The notes beneath the pieces are model-generated. The model had not been told where the DNA came from, did no database searches, and worked only from the letters and a program-made list of their open reading frames with translations. A program made the position numbers and the translations under genes. DNA of 64,000 nucleotides from Microbulbifer elongatus. GTDB lineage: Bacteria > Pseudomonadota > Gammaproteobacteria > Pseudomonadales > Cellvibrionaceae. Location: assembly GCF_021165935.1 (NCBI RefSeq), contig NZ_CP088953.1, forward strand, positions 3,209,501 to 3,273,500, written 5' to 3'. Positions 49,028-57,050 of the stretch are shown here, piece by piece; position 1 is the first letter of the stretch, and every line of letters starts with the position of its first letter.

Positions 49028-49711
49028 ATGACCGAAGAAATCGCAGTAAAGAAAAACCTGCTCAAACAGGAACGCGTGGACTATATCCTCCACCGGCTGG
49101 AAGCGCTGTACCCGGAAACACCGGTACCTCTGGACCACTTCGATGCCTACTCTCTGCTGGTGGCGGTGCTGCTATCCGCCCAGTGCACCGACGAACGGGT
49201 TAACCAGATTACCCCGGCGCTGTGGGAACTTGCGGACAACCCCTACGACATGGCCAAGGTACCAGTGGAGAAAATCCGCGAAGTGATCCGCCCCTGTGGG
49301 CTGTCACCGCAAAAGTCCAAGGCGATTAAGAAGCTGTCGGAAATTCTGGTGAACGAATACCACGGTCAGGTACCGGAAAATATGGCAGCGCTGGAAACCC
49401 TGCCGGGGGTCGGCCACAAAACCGCCAGCGTGGTCATGGCACAGGCCTTTGGCCACCCGGCATTCCCGGTAGACACCCACATCCACCGACTGGCCCAGCG
49501 CTGGGGCCTCACGTCCGGCAAGAATGTGGCGCAAACGGAAAAAGACCTGAAGCGGGTTTTTCCGCGGGAAAAATGGAACAAGCTGCACCTGCAGATCATC
49601 TTCTATGGCCGCGAATACTGCTCGGCCCGGGGCTGTGACGGCACTGTGTGTGAGATCTGCACCACCTGCTATCCTGCGCGCAAACACCCCAAGAAAACCA
49701 GAAAAGCCTGA
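49028..49711 (+). CDS. nth: Endonuclease III
   Basis: DNA glycosylase/AP lyase for oxidised pyrimidines. 227 aa. The helix-hairpin-helix LPGVGHKTASVVMAQAFG holds catalytic Lys131; catalytic Asp149 is in FPVDTHIHRLAQR. The C-terminal iron-sulphur loop is unusual. Cys are at 198, 203, 208, 211 and 214, where the canonical CX6CX2CX5C pattern would need 198, 205, 208 and 214; residue 205 is Gly. A cluster could still form using Cys203 or Cys211. A short Lys/Arg tail follows. Starts 23 bases after dapC, beyond a REP. Confidence 0.95.
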   Translation: MTEEIAVKKNLLKQERVDYILHRLEALYPETPVPLDHFDAYSLLVAVLLSAQCTDERVNQITPALWELADNPYDMAKVPVEKIREVIRPCGLSPQKSKAIKKLSEILVNEYHGQVPENMAALETLPGVGHKTASVVMAQAFGHPAFPVDTHIHRLAQRWGLTSGKNVAQTEKDLKRVFPREKWNKLHLQIIFYGREYCSARGCDGTVCEICTTCYPARKHPKKTRKA

Positions 49712-49748
49712 TCCAACACCATCAGACGCAACAGCAACGGAACAAATG

Positions 49749-50093
49749 ATGATTACCCTGTACGGCATCAAGAACTGTGACACCGTCAAAAAGGCCCGCA
49801 AGTGGCTGGAACAGAATAAAGTGGAGTACACCTTCCACGATTTCCGCGAAGACGGCATGGGCAGCGTCCCCCTGGCCCAGTGGCTGGAAGCGTTCGGCTG
49901 GGAGCAGGTGCTGAACCGCCGCTCCACCAGTTGGCGGGCCCTGGATGAGACACAAAAAAATGGTATGGACAACAGCAGCGCCCAGGCACTGGCCCTGGAG
50001 ACCCCAACACTGATTAAACGCCCGGTAATGACGAAAGGCGCCGAAACGCTATTCGGCTTCAAAGCCGACAGCTACGCCAGCTTCGTTCAATAA
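49749..50093 (+). CDS. yffB: ArsC/Spx-family reductase-like protein (YffB type)
   Basis: 114-aa thioredoxin-fold protein of the ArsC family, YffB subgroup. LYGIKNCDTVKKARKWLE at 4-21 contains the single Cys10; TLIKRPVMTKG near the C terminus has the cis-Pro. Lacking the extra cysteines of true arsenate reductases, it more probably uses glutathione; E. coli YffB function is unknown. Start taken at the second of two adjacent ATGs (49746/49749). Between nth and dapD, the usual YffB position near dap genes. Confidence 0.9.
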   Translation: MITLYGIKNCDTVKKARKWLEQNKVEYTFHDFREDGMGSVPLAQWLEAFGWEQVLNRRSTSWRALDETQKNGMDNSSAQALALETPTLIKRPVMTKGAETLFGFKADSYASFVQ

Positions 50094-50143
50094 ACCCGGG
50101 CAACGCACATCAAGAAATTCAGACTCACGAAAAGGAAACCATC

Positions 50144-51175
50144 ATGAGCAATCTGTACAGCATTGGCTTCGGCGTCGGCACCTGCAATAGCAAGGGCGAG
50201 TGGCTGGAAGTCTACTTCCCGCAACCGCTGCTGAACCCCAGCGAAGAAGTGGCCAAGGCCGTGACCGGCACCCTCGATATCAGCGGCGGCAACGTCTCTG
50301 TGGCCCTGGAAGAGGCCCAGCTGCAGCCACTGGCGGACCAACTGGCCAGTGCCGGTGCCGAGGAACAGGCGGCCATCCTGCGCCAGTTCGCCGGCAGCCA
50401 GCGTCCGCTGGTCGCGGTGGTTCTGCACAGCGATGACGCCCCGCAGTCTGCACCGGAGTCCTACCTGAAGCTGCACCTGCTGTCCCACCGTCTGGTCAAA
50501 CCCCACGGCACCAAGCTGGACGGCATCTTCGGCCAGCTGGCGAATGTGGCCTGGACCAACCAGGGCGCCATTGACCTGGCGGAACTGCCCCAGCGCCAGC
50601 TAGAAGCGCGTCTCAAGGGCGAGCTGCTGGAAGTGTCCTGCGTGGACAAGTTCCCGAAAATGACCAATTACGTCGTACCTGCCGGTGTGCGTATCGCCCA
50701 CACCGCCCGTGTTCGTCTGGGTGCCTACCTGGGCGAAGGCACGACCATCATGCACGAAGGGTTCGTGAACTTTAACGCGGGCACCGAAGGTCCGGGCATG
50801 ATTGAAGGCCGGATTTCTGCGGGTGTATTTGTTGGCGCCGGCTCTGACCTCGGCGGCGGCAGCTCCACCATGGGCACCCTGTCCGGCGGTGGTAATATCG
50901 TAATTTCCTTGGGCGAAGGCTGCCTGCTCGGCGCCAACTCTGGCACCGGTATCCCCCTGGGTGACCGCTGCACCGTAGAGTCCGGCCTGTACATTACTGC
51001 CGGCACCAAAGTCGCCCTGCTGGACGACAAAGGTGAAGTGGCAGAGTCCGTAAAAGCCCGCGACCTCGCCGGCAAATCCGACCTGCTGTTCCGCCGCAAC
51101 TCTGCCACCGGTGCGGTTGAATGCCTGACCAACAAAAGTGCCGTCGAGTTGAACGCTGAGCTGCACAGTAACTAA
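50144..51175 (+). CDS. dapD: Tetrahydrodipicolinate N-succinyltransferase, long type
   Basis: Succinylates tetrahydrodipicolinate in the succinylase branch of lysine/diaminopimelate synthesis. 343 aa, the long Pseudomonas-type form rather than the 274-aa E. coli form. An N-terminal domain of ~170 residues is followed by a hexapeptide left-handed helix (VRIAHTARVRLGAYLGEGTTIM, GVFVGAGSDLGGGSSTMGTL, GCLLGANSGTGIPLGDRC). Lies between the ArsC-like gene and dapE. A 398-base gap with two structured elements precedes dapE. Confidence 0.96.
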   Translation: MSNLYSIGFGVGTCNSKGEWLEVYFPQPLLNPSEEVAKAVTGTLDISGGNVSVALEEAQLQPLADQLASAGAEEQAAILRQFAGSQRPLVAVVLHSDDAPQSAPESYLKLHLLSHRLVKPHGTKLDGIFGQLANVAWTNQGAIDLAELPQRQLEARLKGELLEVSCVDKFPKMTNYVVPAGVRIAHTARVRLGAYLGEGTTIMHEGFVNFNAGTEGPGMIEGRISAGVFVGAGSDLGGGSSTMGTLSGGGNIVISLGEGCLLGANSGTGIPLGDRCTVESGLYITAGTKVALLDDKGEVAESVKARDLAGKSDLLFRRNSATGAVECLTNKSAVELNAELHSN

Positions 51176-51210
51176 TTTTTCGTCGCTACCGGGTCCATTT
51201 GGTTGCCGCC

Positions 51211-51335
51211 CTGTGGCGGCAAAGCACCTGGTGGAACATTTCGGAATCGCTGTAAATACATCCCTGTACGCTCCGGCGGTGCCATCCCTGGCACCGACGG
51301 TTCCGAAATGTTCCACCAGGCACTTTACCTTCAGT
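51211..51335 (+). repeat. Cloverleaf inverted-repeat element, copy B
   Basis: Outer stem CCTGGTGGAACATTTCGGAA (51227-51246) pairs with 51301-51320 at all 20 positions. The interior is 54 bases, the same as copy A: hairpin 1 TACATCCCTGTA, then an 11-bp hairpin 2 (10 of 11 paired, 51273-51283 with 51290-51300) with loop ATCCCT. Flanks CTGTGGCGGCAAAGCACC and GGCACTTTACCTTC match copy A. The stem sequences are unrelated to copy A. Confidence 0.85.
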
Positions 51336-51409
51336 CGAAGTTCAGCACTTCGCATAGGAAAGCCAGGCAACCAATCGAACCTATTCGGAAAGTTGCGTTT
51401 CAATGCGAA

Positions 51410-51521
51410 GGCCTGCCTGCCGGGGGCTGTTCGCGAGACCTTCTGCGAGAGGGACCTCGCAGAAGAGCCCCCATGGATGGGTTCACGGCGTGTCTCGCGA
51501 ACAGCCACCGGCAGGCAGGCC
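51410..51521 (-). repeat. Cloverleaf inverted-repeat element, copy C
   Basis: Outer arms of 30 bases (51410-51439 with 51492-51521) pair at 29 positions. Read on the minus strand the 52-base interior holds GCCGTGAACCCATCCATG, hairpin 1 CCCATCCATGGG, and hairpin 2 with a perfect 10-bp stem CTTCTGCGAG and loop GTCCCT. Same loops and order as copies A and B, opposite orientation, different stem sequences. Ends 52 bases before the dapE start. Confidence 0.85.
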
Positions 51522-51573
51522 GCCCCACAACCGGAACAGTGCTCCCGATACCACGGAGCCAGTAGAAACTCTC

Positions 51574-52701
51574 ATGACCCCGACAGTACAACTTACCTGC
51601 GACCTGATTAGTAAAAGATCCGTAACCCCTGAAGACGCGGGCTGTATGGACTTGATGCTCGAACGCCTGGAAAAAATCGGCTTCAAAACCGAACACCTGC
51701 GTTTTGGCGACACCGATAACTTCTGGTCCGTGCGCGGCGAAGAGGGCCCACTATTCGCCTTCGCCGGCCACACCGACGTGGTGCCCACGGGCCCGGAAGA
51801 AAACTGGAAGTACCCTCCGTTTGAACCACAAGTAGTCGACGGCATGCTGTACGGCCGTGGCGCGGCCGATATGAAAGGTTCACTGGCCGCCATGGTGGTC
51901 GCCTGTGAAGAATTTGTCGCCGCACACCCAGACCACAAAGGCCGCATCGCCTTTCTGATTACCAGCGACGAAGAAGGCCCGGCCAAACACGGCACCGTGA
52001 AAGTGGTCGAATGGCTGGAAGCCCGCAACGAAAAAATTGACTGGTGTCTGGTTGGCGAGCCCTCCAGCACCACCCTCGCCGGCGACGTGATCAAGAATGG
52101 CCGGCGCGGCTCTCTCGGCCTGGAGCTCACCGTATTTGGTATCCAGGGCCATGTGGCCTACCCGCACCTGGCAGAAAACCCCGTGCACAAACTGGCCCCG
52201 GCGCTGGCCGAACTCGCTGCGGAAGAATGGGATCAGGGCAACGACTTCTTCCCGGCCACCAGCTTTCAGGTCTCCAATATCAATGGCGGTACCGGTGCCA
52301 CCAACGTGATCCCCGGAGATGTGAAAGTGGTATGCAACTGGCGCTTCTCCACAGAAACCACCGCCGAAGCGCTGGAAAGCCGTGCCCGTGCCATTTTCGA
52401 TAAACACGGCCTCAACTACGAAGCCAACTTCAACCTCAGCGGACAGCCCTTCCTGACCGCCGAAGGCCCACTGGTTGAATCCGCACAGGCCGCCATCAAG
52501 AAAGTGACCGGTCGTGAAACCGAACTCTCCACCGCCGGCGGCACCTCCGACGGCCGCTTTATCGCACCCACCGGGGCACAGGTGGTGGAACTCGGGCCAG
52601 TGAATGCCACTATCCATAAAGTGGATGAGTGTGTGAAAGCTGAAGATCTCGACCTGGTGAAAGACATGTACCGGGAGATATTGAAAGGCCTGCTGGCGTA
52701 A
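51574..52701 (+). CDS. dapE: Succinyl-diaminopimelate desuccinylase
   Basis: Zinc hydrolase releasing LL-diaminopimelate from its succinyl form. 375 aa from ATG 51574, equal to the E. coli enzyme. M20 peptidase motifs: [16 protein letters not shown] near 64-79 (zinc His and Asp), [15 protein letters not shown] (bridging Asp), [18 protein letters not shown] with the catalytic Glu pair, and [12 protein letters not shown] near the C terminus. Forms the dapC-dapD-dapE set. The frame extends upstream into repeat C, which I exclude. Confidence 0.97.
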   Translation: MTPTVQLTCDLISKRSVTPEDAGCMDLMLERLEKIGFKTEHLRFGDTDNFWSVRGEEGPLFAFAGHTDVVPTGPEENWKYPPFEPQVVDGMLYGRGAADMKGSLAAMVVACEEFVAAHPDHKGRIAFLITSDEEGPAKHGTVKVVEWLEARNEKIDWCLVGEPSSTTLAGDVIKNGRRGSLGLELTVFGIQGHVAYPHLAENPVHKLAPALAELAAEEWDQGNDFFPATSFQVSNINGGTGATNVIPGDVKVVCNWRFSTETTAEALESRARAIFDKHGLNYEANFNLSGQPFLTAEGPLVESAQAAIKKVTGRETELSTAGGTSDGRFIAPTGAQVVELGPVNATIHKVDECVKAEDLDLVKDMYREILKGLLA

Positions 52702-52892
52702 ACCCACGCACAGGAAGGCATGACCTTGCTCGCACCGATGTCGTCCGACCGGAATTCCAGTAGACTGACGTCTTGAGGATCGACCGGTTTCGATCGTCTA
52801 ATGACAGATACGGGCGGCCGTGTGCGCAAGGTGGTGTACTGACCGATGCAACGGTTTCCCCTGGACATCTTTCCGTAGTACATGGAGTCATC

Positions 52893-54854
52893 ATGCGCTT
52901 TCTTTCCGCAATGACCATCGCGCTGCTCGCGTTGGTCAGCCCTCTTGCCGCCACCACTGCCGCTGTTCCCCTCGAAGACCTGATCCGCCACCCGGAAATT
53001 CATCAGGTAAAAATTTCCCCCACTGGATCACATATGGCTGTCGCTCGCAGCTACGAGGGCGAGCGGGTACTGGTGATCATGAGTCTGTCCCCACTGAAAA
53101 TCACCGGGTCCCTGCGGTTCCGCGGCAAAGAGGAAGTGGGCGAGTTCTACTGGGCAAATGATGAGCGGGTGGTGGCCGAGGTCATGAGCCGTCGCGCGGC
53201 GCTGGAAGCGCCCGTCAATTACGGGTCACTGTTCGCGATAAATGCGGATGGCAGCCGTGGGAAAAATATTTTTGGTTATGCCGCCGGCGAGCAGCAACTG
53301 GGAACCCGGATCAAGAAAGCGGAAGCAACTTATGCCCATGCGACCATTATTGACCCGCTGGTAGACGACAAGAACGAGATCCTGATCTCCACGTCCCCCT
53401 GGGCCCGGGACTTTGAAAGCCATGGCGACGTGCACCGGCTGAATATTTACACCGGGGTACGCAAAGAAGTCGTTGGCCTGCCTCAGGTTGGCGGACGCGC
53501 ATTTACCGATGGCAAGGGAAACCTGCTGTTTGCCAATGGTACCAATCGCGAGAACAAGTACGAACTCTACGGGAAAGCCGACAACGGCTGGACTCAGATC
53601 ACTCACCCTCTCCTGCGTAGCGCCTACCCGGTGGGATACGACCATGCAAACAGCACAAGCTACCTGGTAGTCGACACCCCCGAGGACACGGAAACCCTGG
53701 TCACCTGGGATGGGAAAAAGAACATCGTCAAAAAGGTGCTGCAACACGAGATTGCCGATATCAGCGATATCATCCGCCACCCGCGCACCCAAAAGCCCCT
53801 GGGGGTCTACCTGAATCCGGACTACCCCACGGTACAGTTTTTTGATGAAGGGGAAGGCTTTGCTCCTTTTTACCGGGGTTTGAAAAAAGCCTTCGAGGGC
53901 TACCATATCAGTTTCACCAGTTTTACCCGCGACGGGAAAAAAGGTGTACTGCAGGTGTCTGGGGATCGCTTACCCAGCGATTATTTTCTTGTGGATCTGG
54001 CATCCAAAAAAGTAGACTTCCTGCTCTCTTCCGCGGACTGGCTGGATCCGCAAAAACTGAATCCCATGCGCGCAGAGTCCTTTGAAGCCTCCGATGGTCT
54101 GCGCATCAGCACATATCTCACCTTCCCCGCGGGAACTGAAGAATCCGGCAAGCTGCCCATGGTGGTCATGCCCCACGGTGGCCCCCACGCACGGGACTTC
54201 TGGGGTTACACCCGGGATGCACAGATTCTGTCACAGAACGGCTATCTGGTTCTGCAGGTCAATTTCCGCGGTTCTACCGGATTCGGCAACCAATTTCTGG
54301 ACGCGGGCAAAAATGAATGGGGCGGTGCCATCCAGCGAGACATTGCCGAAGCGGTACAGTGGGCAGTAGCGCAGGGTCATGCGGATGCTGATCGCGTGTG
54401 TATCTACGGTGCCAGTTTTGGAGGCTACTCGGCACTGATGAACCCGATCCGCTACCCGGAACTGTATCAGTGTGCCGCCGGCTACGTCGGTGTGTACGAT
54501 CTGGAGCTACTGTACAAGAAAGGGGATATTCGCCGGCGCGATCGCGGGGTCGCCTTCCTGGGTGAAACCATTGGCCAGGACCCAGAAGTCATGCGTGCCA
54601 ACTCTCCGCTGTATCACACGGACAAACTGAACCTGCCACTGCTTATCATTCACGGAGCGGAAGATGAGCGCGCGCCGGTGGCCCATGCGGAAGCGATGCT
54701 GGAAGAGCTGGAAAAAAATGGCAAACCGGCCAAGTCCCTGATCGTTGCGCACGAAGGACACGGTTTTTATAACGAAGACAATCGACGTCTGATGTACACC
54801 CAGTTGCTCAGCTTTCTGGATGCCAATATCGGGGTTGGCGCAGCGGAACAGTAG
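52893..54854 (+). CDS. Secreted S9 family prolyl oligopeptidase-like peptidase
   Basis: 653-aa serine peptidase or acylaminoacyl-peptidase-like enzyme. Signal peptide at 1-24 (MTIALLALVSPLAATTAA). A beta-propeller domain covers about 25-390. The C-terminal alpha/beta hydrolase contains the nucleophile GASFGGYSAL (Ser508), Asp591 in GAEDERAPV and His623 in HEGHGF. Start ATG 52893 has GGAG seven bases upstream; the frame is open further but without a signal peptide. Probably periplasmic peptide degradation; exact specificity unknown. A single gene, convergent with the gene at 55026. Confidence 0.93.
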   Translation: MRFLSAMTIALLALVSPLAATTAAVPLEDLIRHPEIHQVKISPTGSHMAVARSYEGERVLVIMSLSPLKITGSLRFRGKEEVGEFYWANDERVVAEVMSRRAALEAPVNYGSLFAINADGSRGKNIFGYAAGEQQLGTRIKKAEATYAHATIIDPLVDDKNEILISTSPWARDFESHGDVHRLNIYTGVRKEVVGLPQVGGRAFTDGKGNLLFANGTNRENKYELYGKADNGWTQITHPLLRSAYPVGYDHANSTSYLVVDTPEDTETLVTWDGKKNIVKKVLQHEIADISDIIRHPRTQKPLGVYLNPDYPTVQFFDEGEGFAPFYRGLKKAFEGYHISFTSFTRDGKKGVLQVSGDRLPSDYFLVDLASKKVDFLLSSADWLDPQKLNPMRAESFEASDGLRISTYLTFPAGTEESGKLPMVVMPHGGPHARDFWGYTRDAQILSQNGYLVLQVNFRGSTGFGNQFLDAGKNEWGGAIQRDIAEAVQWAVAQGHADADRVCIYGASFGGYSALMNPIRYPELYQCAAGYVGVYDLELLYKKGDIRRRDRGVAFLGETIGQDPEVMRANSPLYHTDKLNLPLLIIHGAEDERAPVAHAEAMLEELEKNGKPAKSLIVAHEGHGFYNEDNRRLMYTQLLSFLDANIGVGAAEQ

Positions 54855-54890
54855 TCGCGAGAAAAATCGATGCGCCGTGATGGCTGCCCT

Positions 54891-54968
54891 CCACGGGGGT
54901 GAACCCGTGGCGGTGCGCCACCGGGAATGGCCGGTCCTTTACAAGGGCTGCAACACAAGGGCTGCAAC
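54891..54968. repeat. Two adjacent hairpins plus a 14-bp tandem repeat
   Basis: CCACGGG/CCCGTGG (54891-54897, 54904-54910) and CGGTG/CACCG (54911-54915, 54919-54923) lie back to back. Then ACAAGGGCTGCAAC occurs twice in direct tandem (54941-54954, 54955-54968). Located between convergent genes; no T-tract, so terminator function is doubtful. Confidence 0.55.
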
Positions 54969-55025
54969 GCAGTAGATGCGGCCTTCAGGTCACGCTGAGG
55001 CATTACGGATTTGATCAGAGGTTCT

Positions 55026-55424
55026 CTAGTGTAACCGACCGTGCCGCGCCGTGGGTTCAGGCTGGTGGTGACCATCGTAGCCGTGGGCCATGACAAAATA
55101 GTAGAGCACCTGCTCTTCGCCATCCGCCTCCGCCATCAGGTCGAAAATCACTTCGTCTTTGTCGCCCGGCGTCAGGCGCACGGAGCTGACCAGGTCCGGC
55201 TCGACGAAAACCTCCCCAATCAGGCGCTTGCCGCGCACCAACTGGACCAGCAGCGTGCGGGGATTTTCCTGGGTAAAGCGCCAGTGGAAGTCGTCGTCAT
55301 CGTACAAAATCGAGTCTGGTGTTCCGGCACGCAGGATGCAATTACAGTGGTCCGCGAGCCACGGCCAGAATTCCTGTAACGCCATGGACCCCGAGGCGGC
55401 GGTTTGCCTTTCCGTTTGCTGCAT
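55026..55424 (-). CDS. Conserved hypothetical protein downstream of flavodoxin
   Basis: About 132 aa, not assigned to a named family. It is soluble and acidic, without signal peptide or membrane helix, and contains ILYDDDDFHWRFTQENPRTLLVQLVRGKRLIGEVFVEPDL and a His/Pro-rich end (AHGYDGHHQPEPTARHGRLH) that could bind metal. Start taken at ATG 55424, eight bases after the flavodoxin stop; the frame is open to 55508 but that part overlaps flavodoxin. Clearly in operon with flavodoxin, a pairing also seen in Pseudomonas, so a link to flavodoxin redox function is possible. Confidence 0.7.
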   Translation of the reverse strand: MQQTERQTAASGSMALQEFWPWLADHCNCILRAGTPDSILYDDDDFHWRFTQENPRTLLVQLVRGKRLIGEVFVEPDLVSSVRLTPGDKDEVIFDLMAEADGEEQVLYYFVMAHGYDGHHQPEPTARHGRLH

Positions 55425-55431
55425 GGTGGGC

Positions 55432-55983
55432 TCAATCCTCAAGCACTGCGACGCTGTCGGCGCCGCCTTCAAGACCAAACTCTTCCGCAATCTGTCGGCA
55501 CCATTCATTCAGCCGCGCCGCGGTCATTTCTTCCTGCTGGTCCTCGTCGATGGCGAGGCCGACAAACAGGTTCTGACCGGTAATTTCCGCCTTCGAGGCG
55601 TCAAATTCGTAGCCCGCGGTAGACCAGAGGCCGATGATGGTGGCCCCATTGGAAACAATCACATCGTGCAACATGCCCATGGCATCGAGAAAATAGTCTC
55701 CGTAACCAAACTGATCACCGAGGCCGAACAGGGCTACGGTCTTGCCAGTGAAATCGATTTCCTGCACGTCTTCCCAGAAATCCTCCCAGTCCGACTGGAT
55801 CTGGCCGAAATCCCAGGTGGGAATACCGAAGATCAGCTGCTCATACTCGGCGATTTCCAATTGGGTAACGTCCGCAATATCGTGGACCTCCACCCGGTCT
55901 TCCCCCAGGCGCGCTGCGATGCGCTGGGCCACACCTTCGGTGTTACCCTCGTCGCTACCGTAAAACAGGCCGATTTTGCTCAC
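55432..55983 (-). CDS. Long-chain flavodoxin
   Basis: FMN electron carrier, 183 aa. The phosphate loop GSDEGNTEGVAQRI is at 9-22, the 60s loop GIPTWDFGQIQSDWEDF near 53-69, and the 90s loop GLGDQFGYGDYFLDAMG near 88-104. The ~20-residue insertion typical of long-chain flavodoxins is present (STAGYEFDASKAEITGQNLF). It resembles FldB/FldP-like stress flavodoxins as much as FldA; the paralogue is not decided. Upstream of the hypothetical gene on the same strand. Confidence 0.95.
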   Translation of the reverse strand: MSKIGLFYGSDEGNTEGVAQRIAARLGEDRVEVHDIADVTQLEIAEYEQLIFGIPTWDFGQIQSDWEDFWEDVQEIDFTGKTVALFGLGDQFGYGDYFLDAMGMLHDVIVSNGATIIGLWSTAGYEFDASKAEITGQNLFVGLAIDEDQQEEMTAARLNEWCRQIAEEFGLEGGADSVAVLED

Positions 55984-56128
55984 TGTATATCCTCAACTGC
56001 CAATAACTGCCCAGAGCAGCACGATACAGATGGCAGAATCCGACCGGCGCTCATGGGGCGGGCATTTTCCCAACAATAAGCGGGTTCAGCAAGGCGCAGC
56101 GGCGTTCCCGGTATGGCGGCGCCCCAAA

Positions 56129-56154
56129 CAAAAAAGCCCCTGCAGAGCAGGGGC
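56129..56154 (-). terminator. Terminator of the spy-like gene
   Basis: GCCCCTGC and GCAGGGGC (56136-56143, 56147-56154) around AGA. On the minus strand the stem is followed by TTTTTTG. It lies about 110 bases past the spy-like stop. Confidence 0.85.
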
Positions 56155-56264
56155 ATCAGGGGTGGTCCCACCGGCGGTTGGGGTGGATGCCGGCGAGTCC
56201 TCTGCTGCAGGCGCAGCAGGAAGGTGTGACTGACTGATATCACATGAACATGAGAGGCAAGCGC

Positions 56265-56780
56265 TTAACCGCCCTGTTTTTCCGCGCGGCGGGCTTTGCG
56301 CTCTTCAAAGCGCGCCTTGCGCTCCGCTTTCAGCTCTTCCAGCTTGGCTTTCTGTTCGTCGGTAAGGATCGCCTCAAACTGCTGACGCTTCTCATGCATA
56401 CGCTGCATTTTCGCGACTTCCAGCTTGCCGAGTTGCGCTCCCAGGCTGTCCAGTGTCGCCTGATCGGCGCCGGACTCGATCGCGTCGCGCAGCTGTTTGT
56501 GCAGGTCGCGCATCGCCTTGCGGTCCGCCTTGCGCGCCTCTTTACCGGCATCGCGGTCGGCTTTCAGCTGAGCCTTCTGACCCTCGGTAAGATTGAGTTC
56601 CTCCGCCAGGCGCTCGAACATGCGCCCCTTGTGATCACCGCGGTGGTGTTCACCCTTGTGATGACGCGGGCCCGGCTCTCCATCGGGGAAGGCCATCACC
56701 ATGCCAGAGGTGGTCAGTGCGCTACCCAGAATCAGGGTACCAGCGAGAGTTTTCCAATTGTTCTTAGCCAGATATTTCAT
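56265..56780 (-). CDS. Spy/CpxP family periplasmic chaperone-like protein
   Basis: 171-aa periplasmic protein of the Spy/CpxP superfamily. Signal peptide at 1-30 (LAGTLILGSALTTSGMVMA), then a His-rich segment (HHKGEHHRGDHKG) that may bind metal. A long charged helical body carries both LTxxQ-type motifs, LNLTEGQKAQLKA near 63 and AILTDEQKAKLEEL near 140. CpxP inhibits CpxA and Spy holds unfolded proteins. Start ATG 56780 has GAGGAATT upstream. Divergent from cpxR, with phased GTAAA sites between, so Cpx control is very likely. Confidence 0.9.
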   Translation of the reverse strand: MKYLAKNNWKTLAGTLILGSALTTSGMVMAFPDGEPGPRHHKGEHHRGDHKGRMFERLAEELNLTEGQKAQLKADRDAGKEARKADRKAMRDLHKQLRDAIESGADQATLDSLGAQLGKLEVAKMQRMHEKRQQFEAILTDEQKAKLEELKAERKARFEERKARRAEKQGG

Positions 56781-56904
56781 AGTGAATTCCTCATTTAACG
56801 CAGTGCTGTAGGGCAAACCACCTGGCCACTTTGTGTATCCCGTGTGCCGATGCGTGGATTTGCGTGTTTTCCGAGTCGGTAGGTGCATACTAGGCTCACC
56901 CACT

Positions 56905-56949
56905 GTAAATAGGGGCTAATGGCGGTAAACATTTGTTAAGAACGGTAAA
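56905..56949. promoter_or_regulatory. Phased CpxR operator array
   Basis: Five half sites start exactly every ten bases: GTAAA 56905, GCTAA 56915, GTAAA 56925, GTTAA 56935, GTAAA 56945. The known CpxR consensus is two GTAAA units five bases apart. All face the same side of the helix. The array lies 125 bases from the spy-like start and 102 from cpxR, in the divergent gap, so it could control both. Confidence 0.82.
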
Positions 56950-57050
56950 ACCCACAAACCGAATTCCCGATTCCCCGGCGTACTGCGCATATAATTCCCC
57001 CAACCACTGAGCAGTAACCCTGCACCACCCGGAAATGAGAGCGCTATTTC

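Larger units (their letters stand above)
51176..51573. other. Non-coding gap between dapD and dapE
   Basis: 398 bases with no supported gene, mostly taken up by two copies of the cloverleaf element (B at 51211-51335, C at 51410-51521) in opposite orientation about 75 bases apart. The dapE reading frame stays open back to 51403 through copy C, but this part is repeat sequence, not protein. Confidence 0.8.

Noticed and set aside
51227..51320. Integron attC site
   Set aside because: Length and folded shape are attC-like, but the GTTRRRY core sites and R/L box pairs are missing, the loops are sequence-conserved instead, and no integron integrase or cassette is near.
51403..51573. N-terminal extension of dapE through the repeat
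   Set aside because: The 57 extra codons are translated copy C of the cloverleaf element; the DapE core and usual length begin at 51574.
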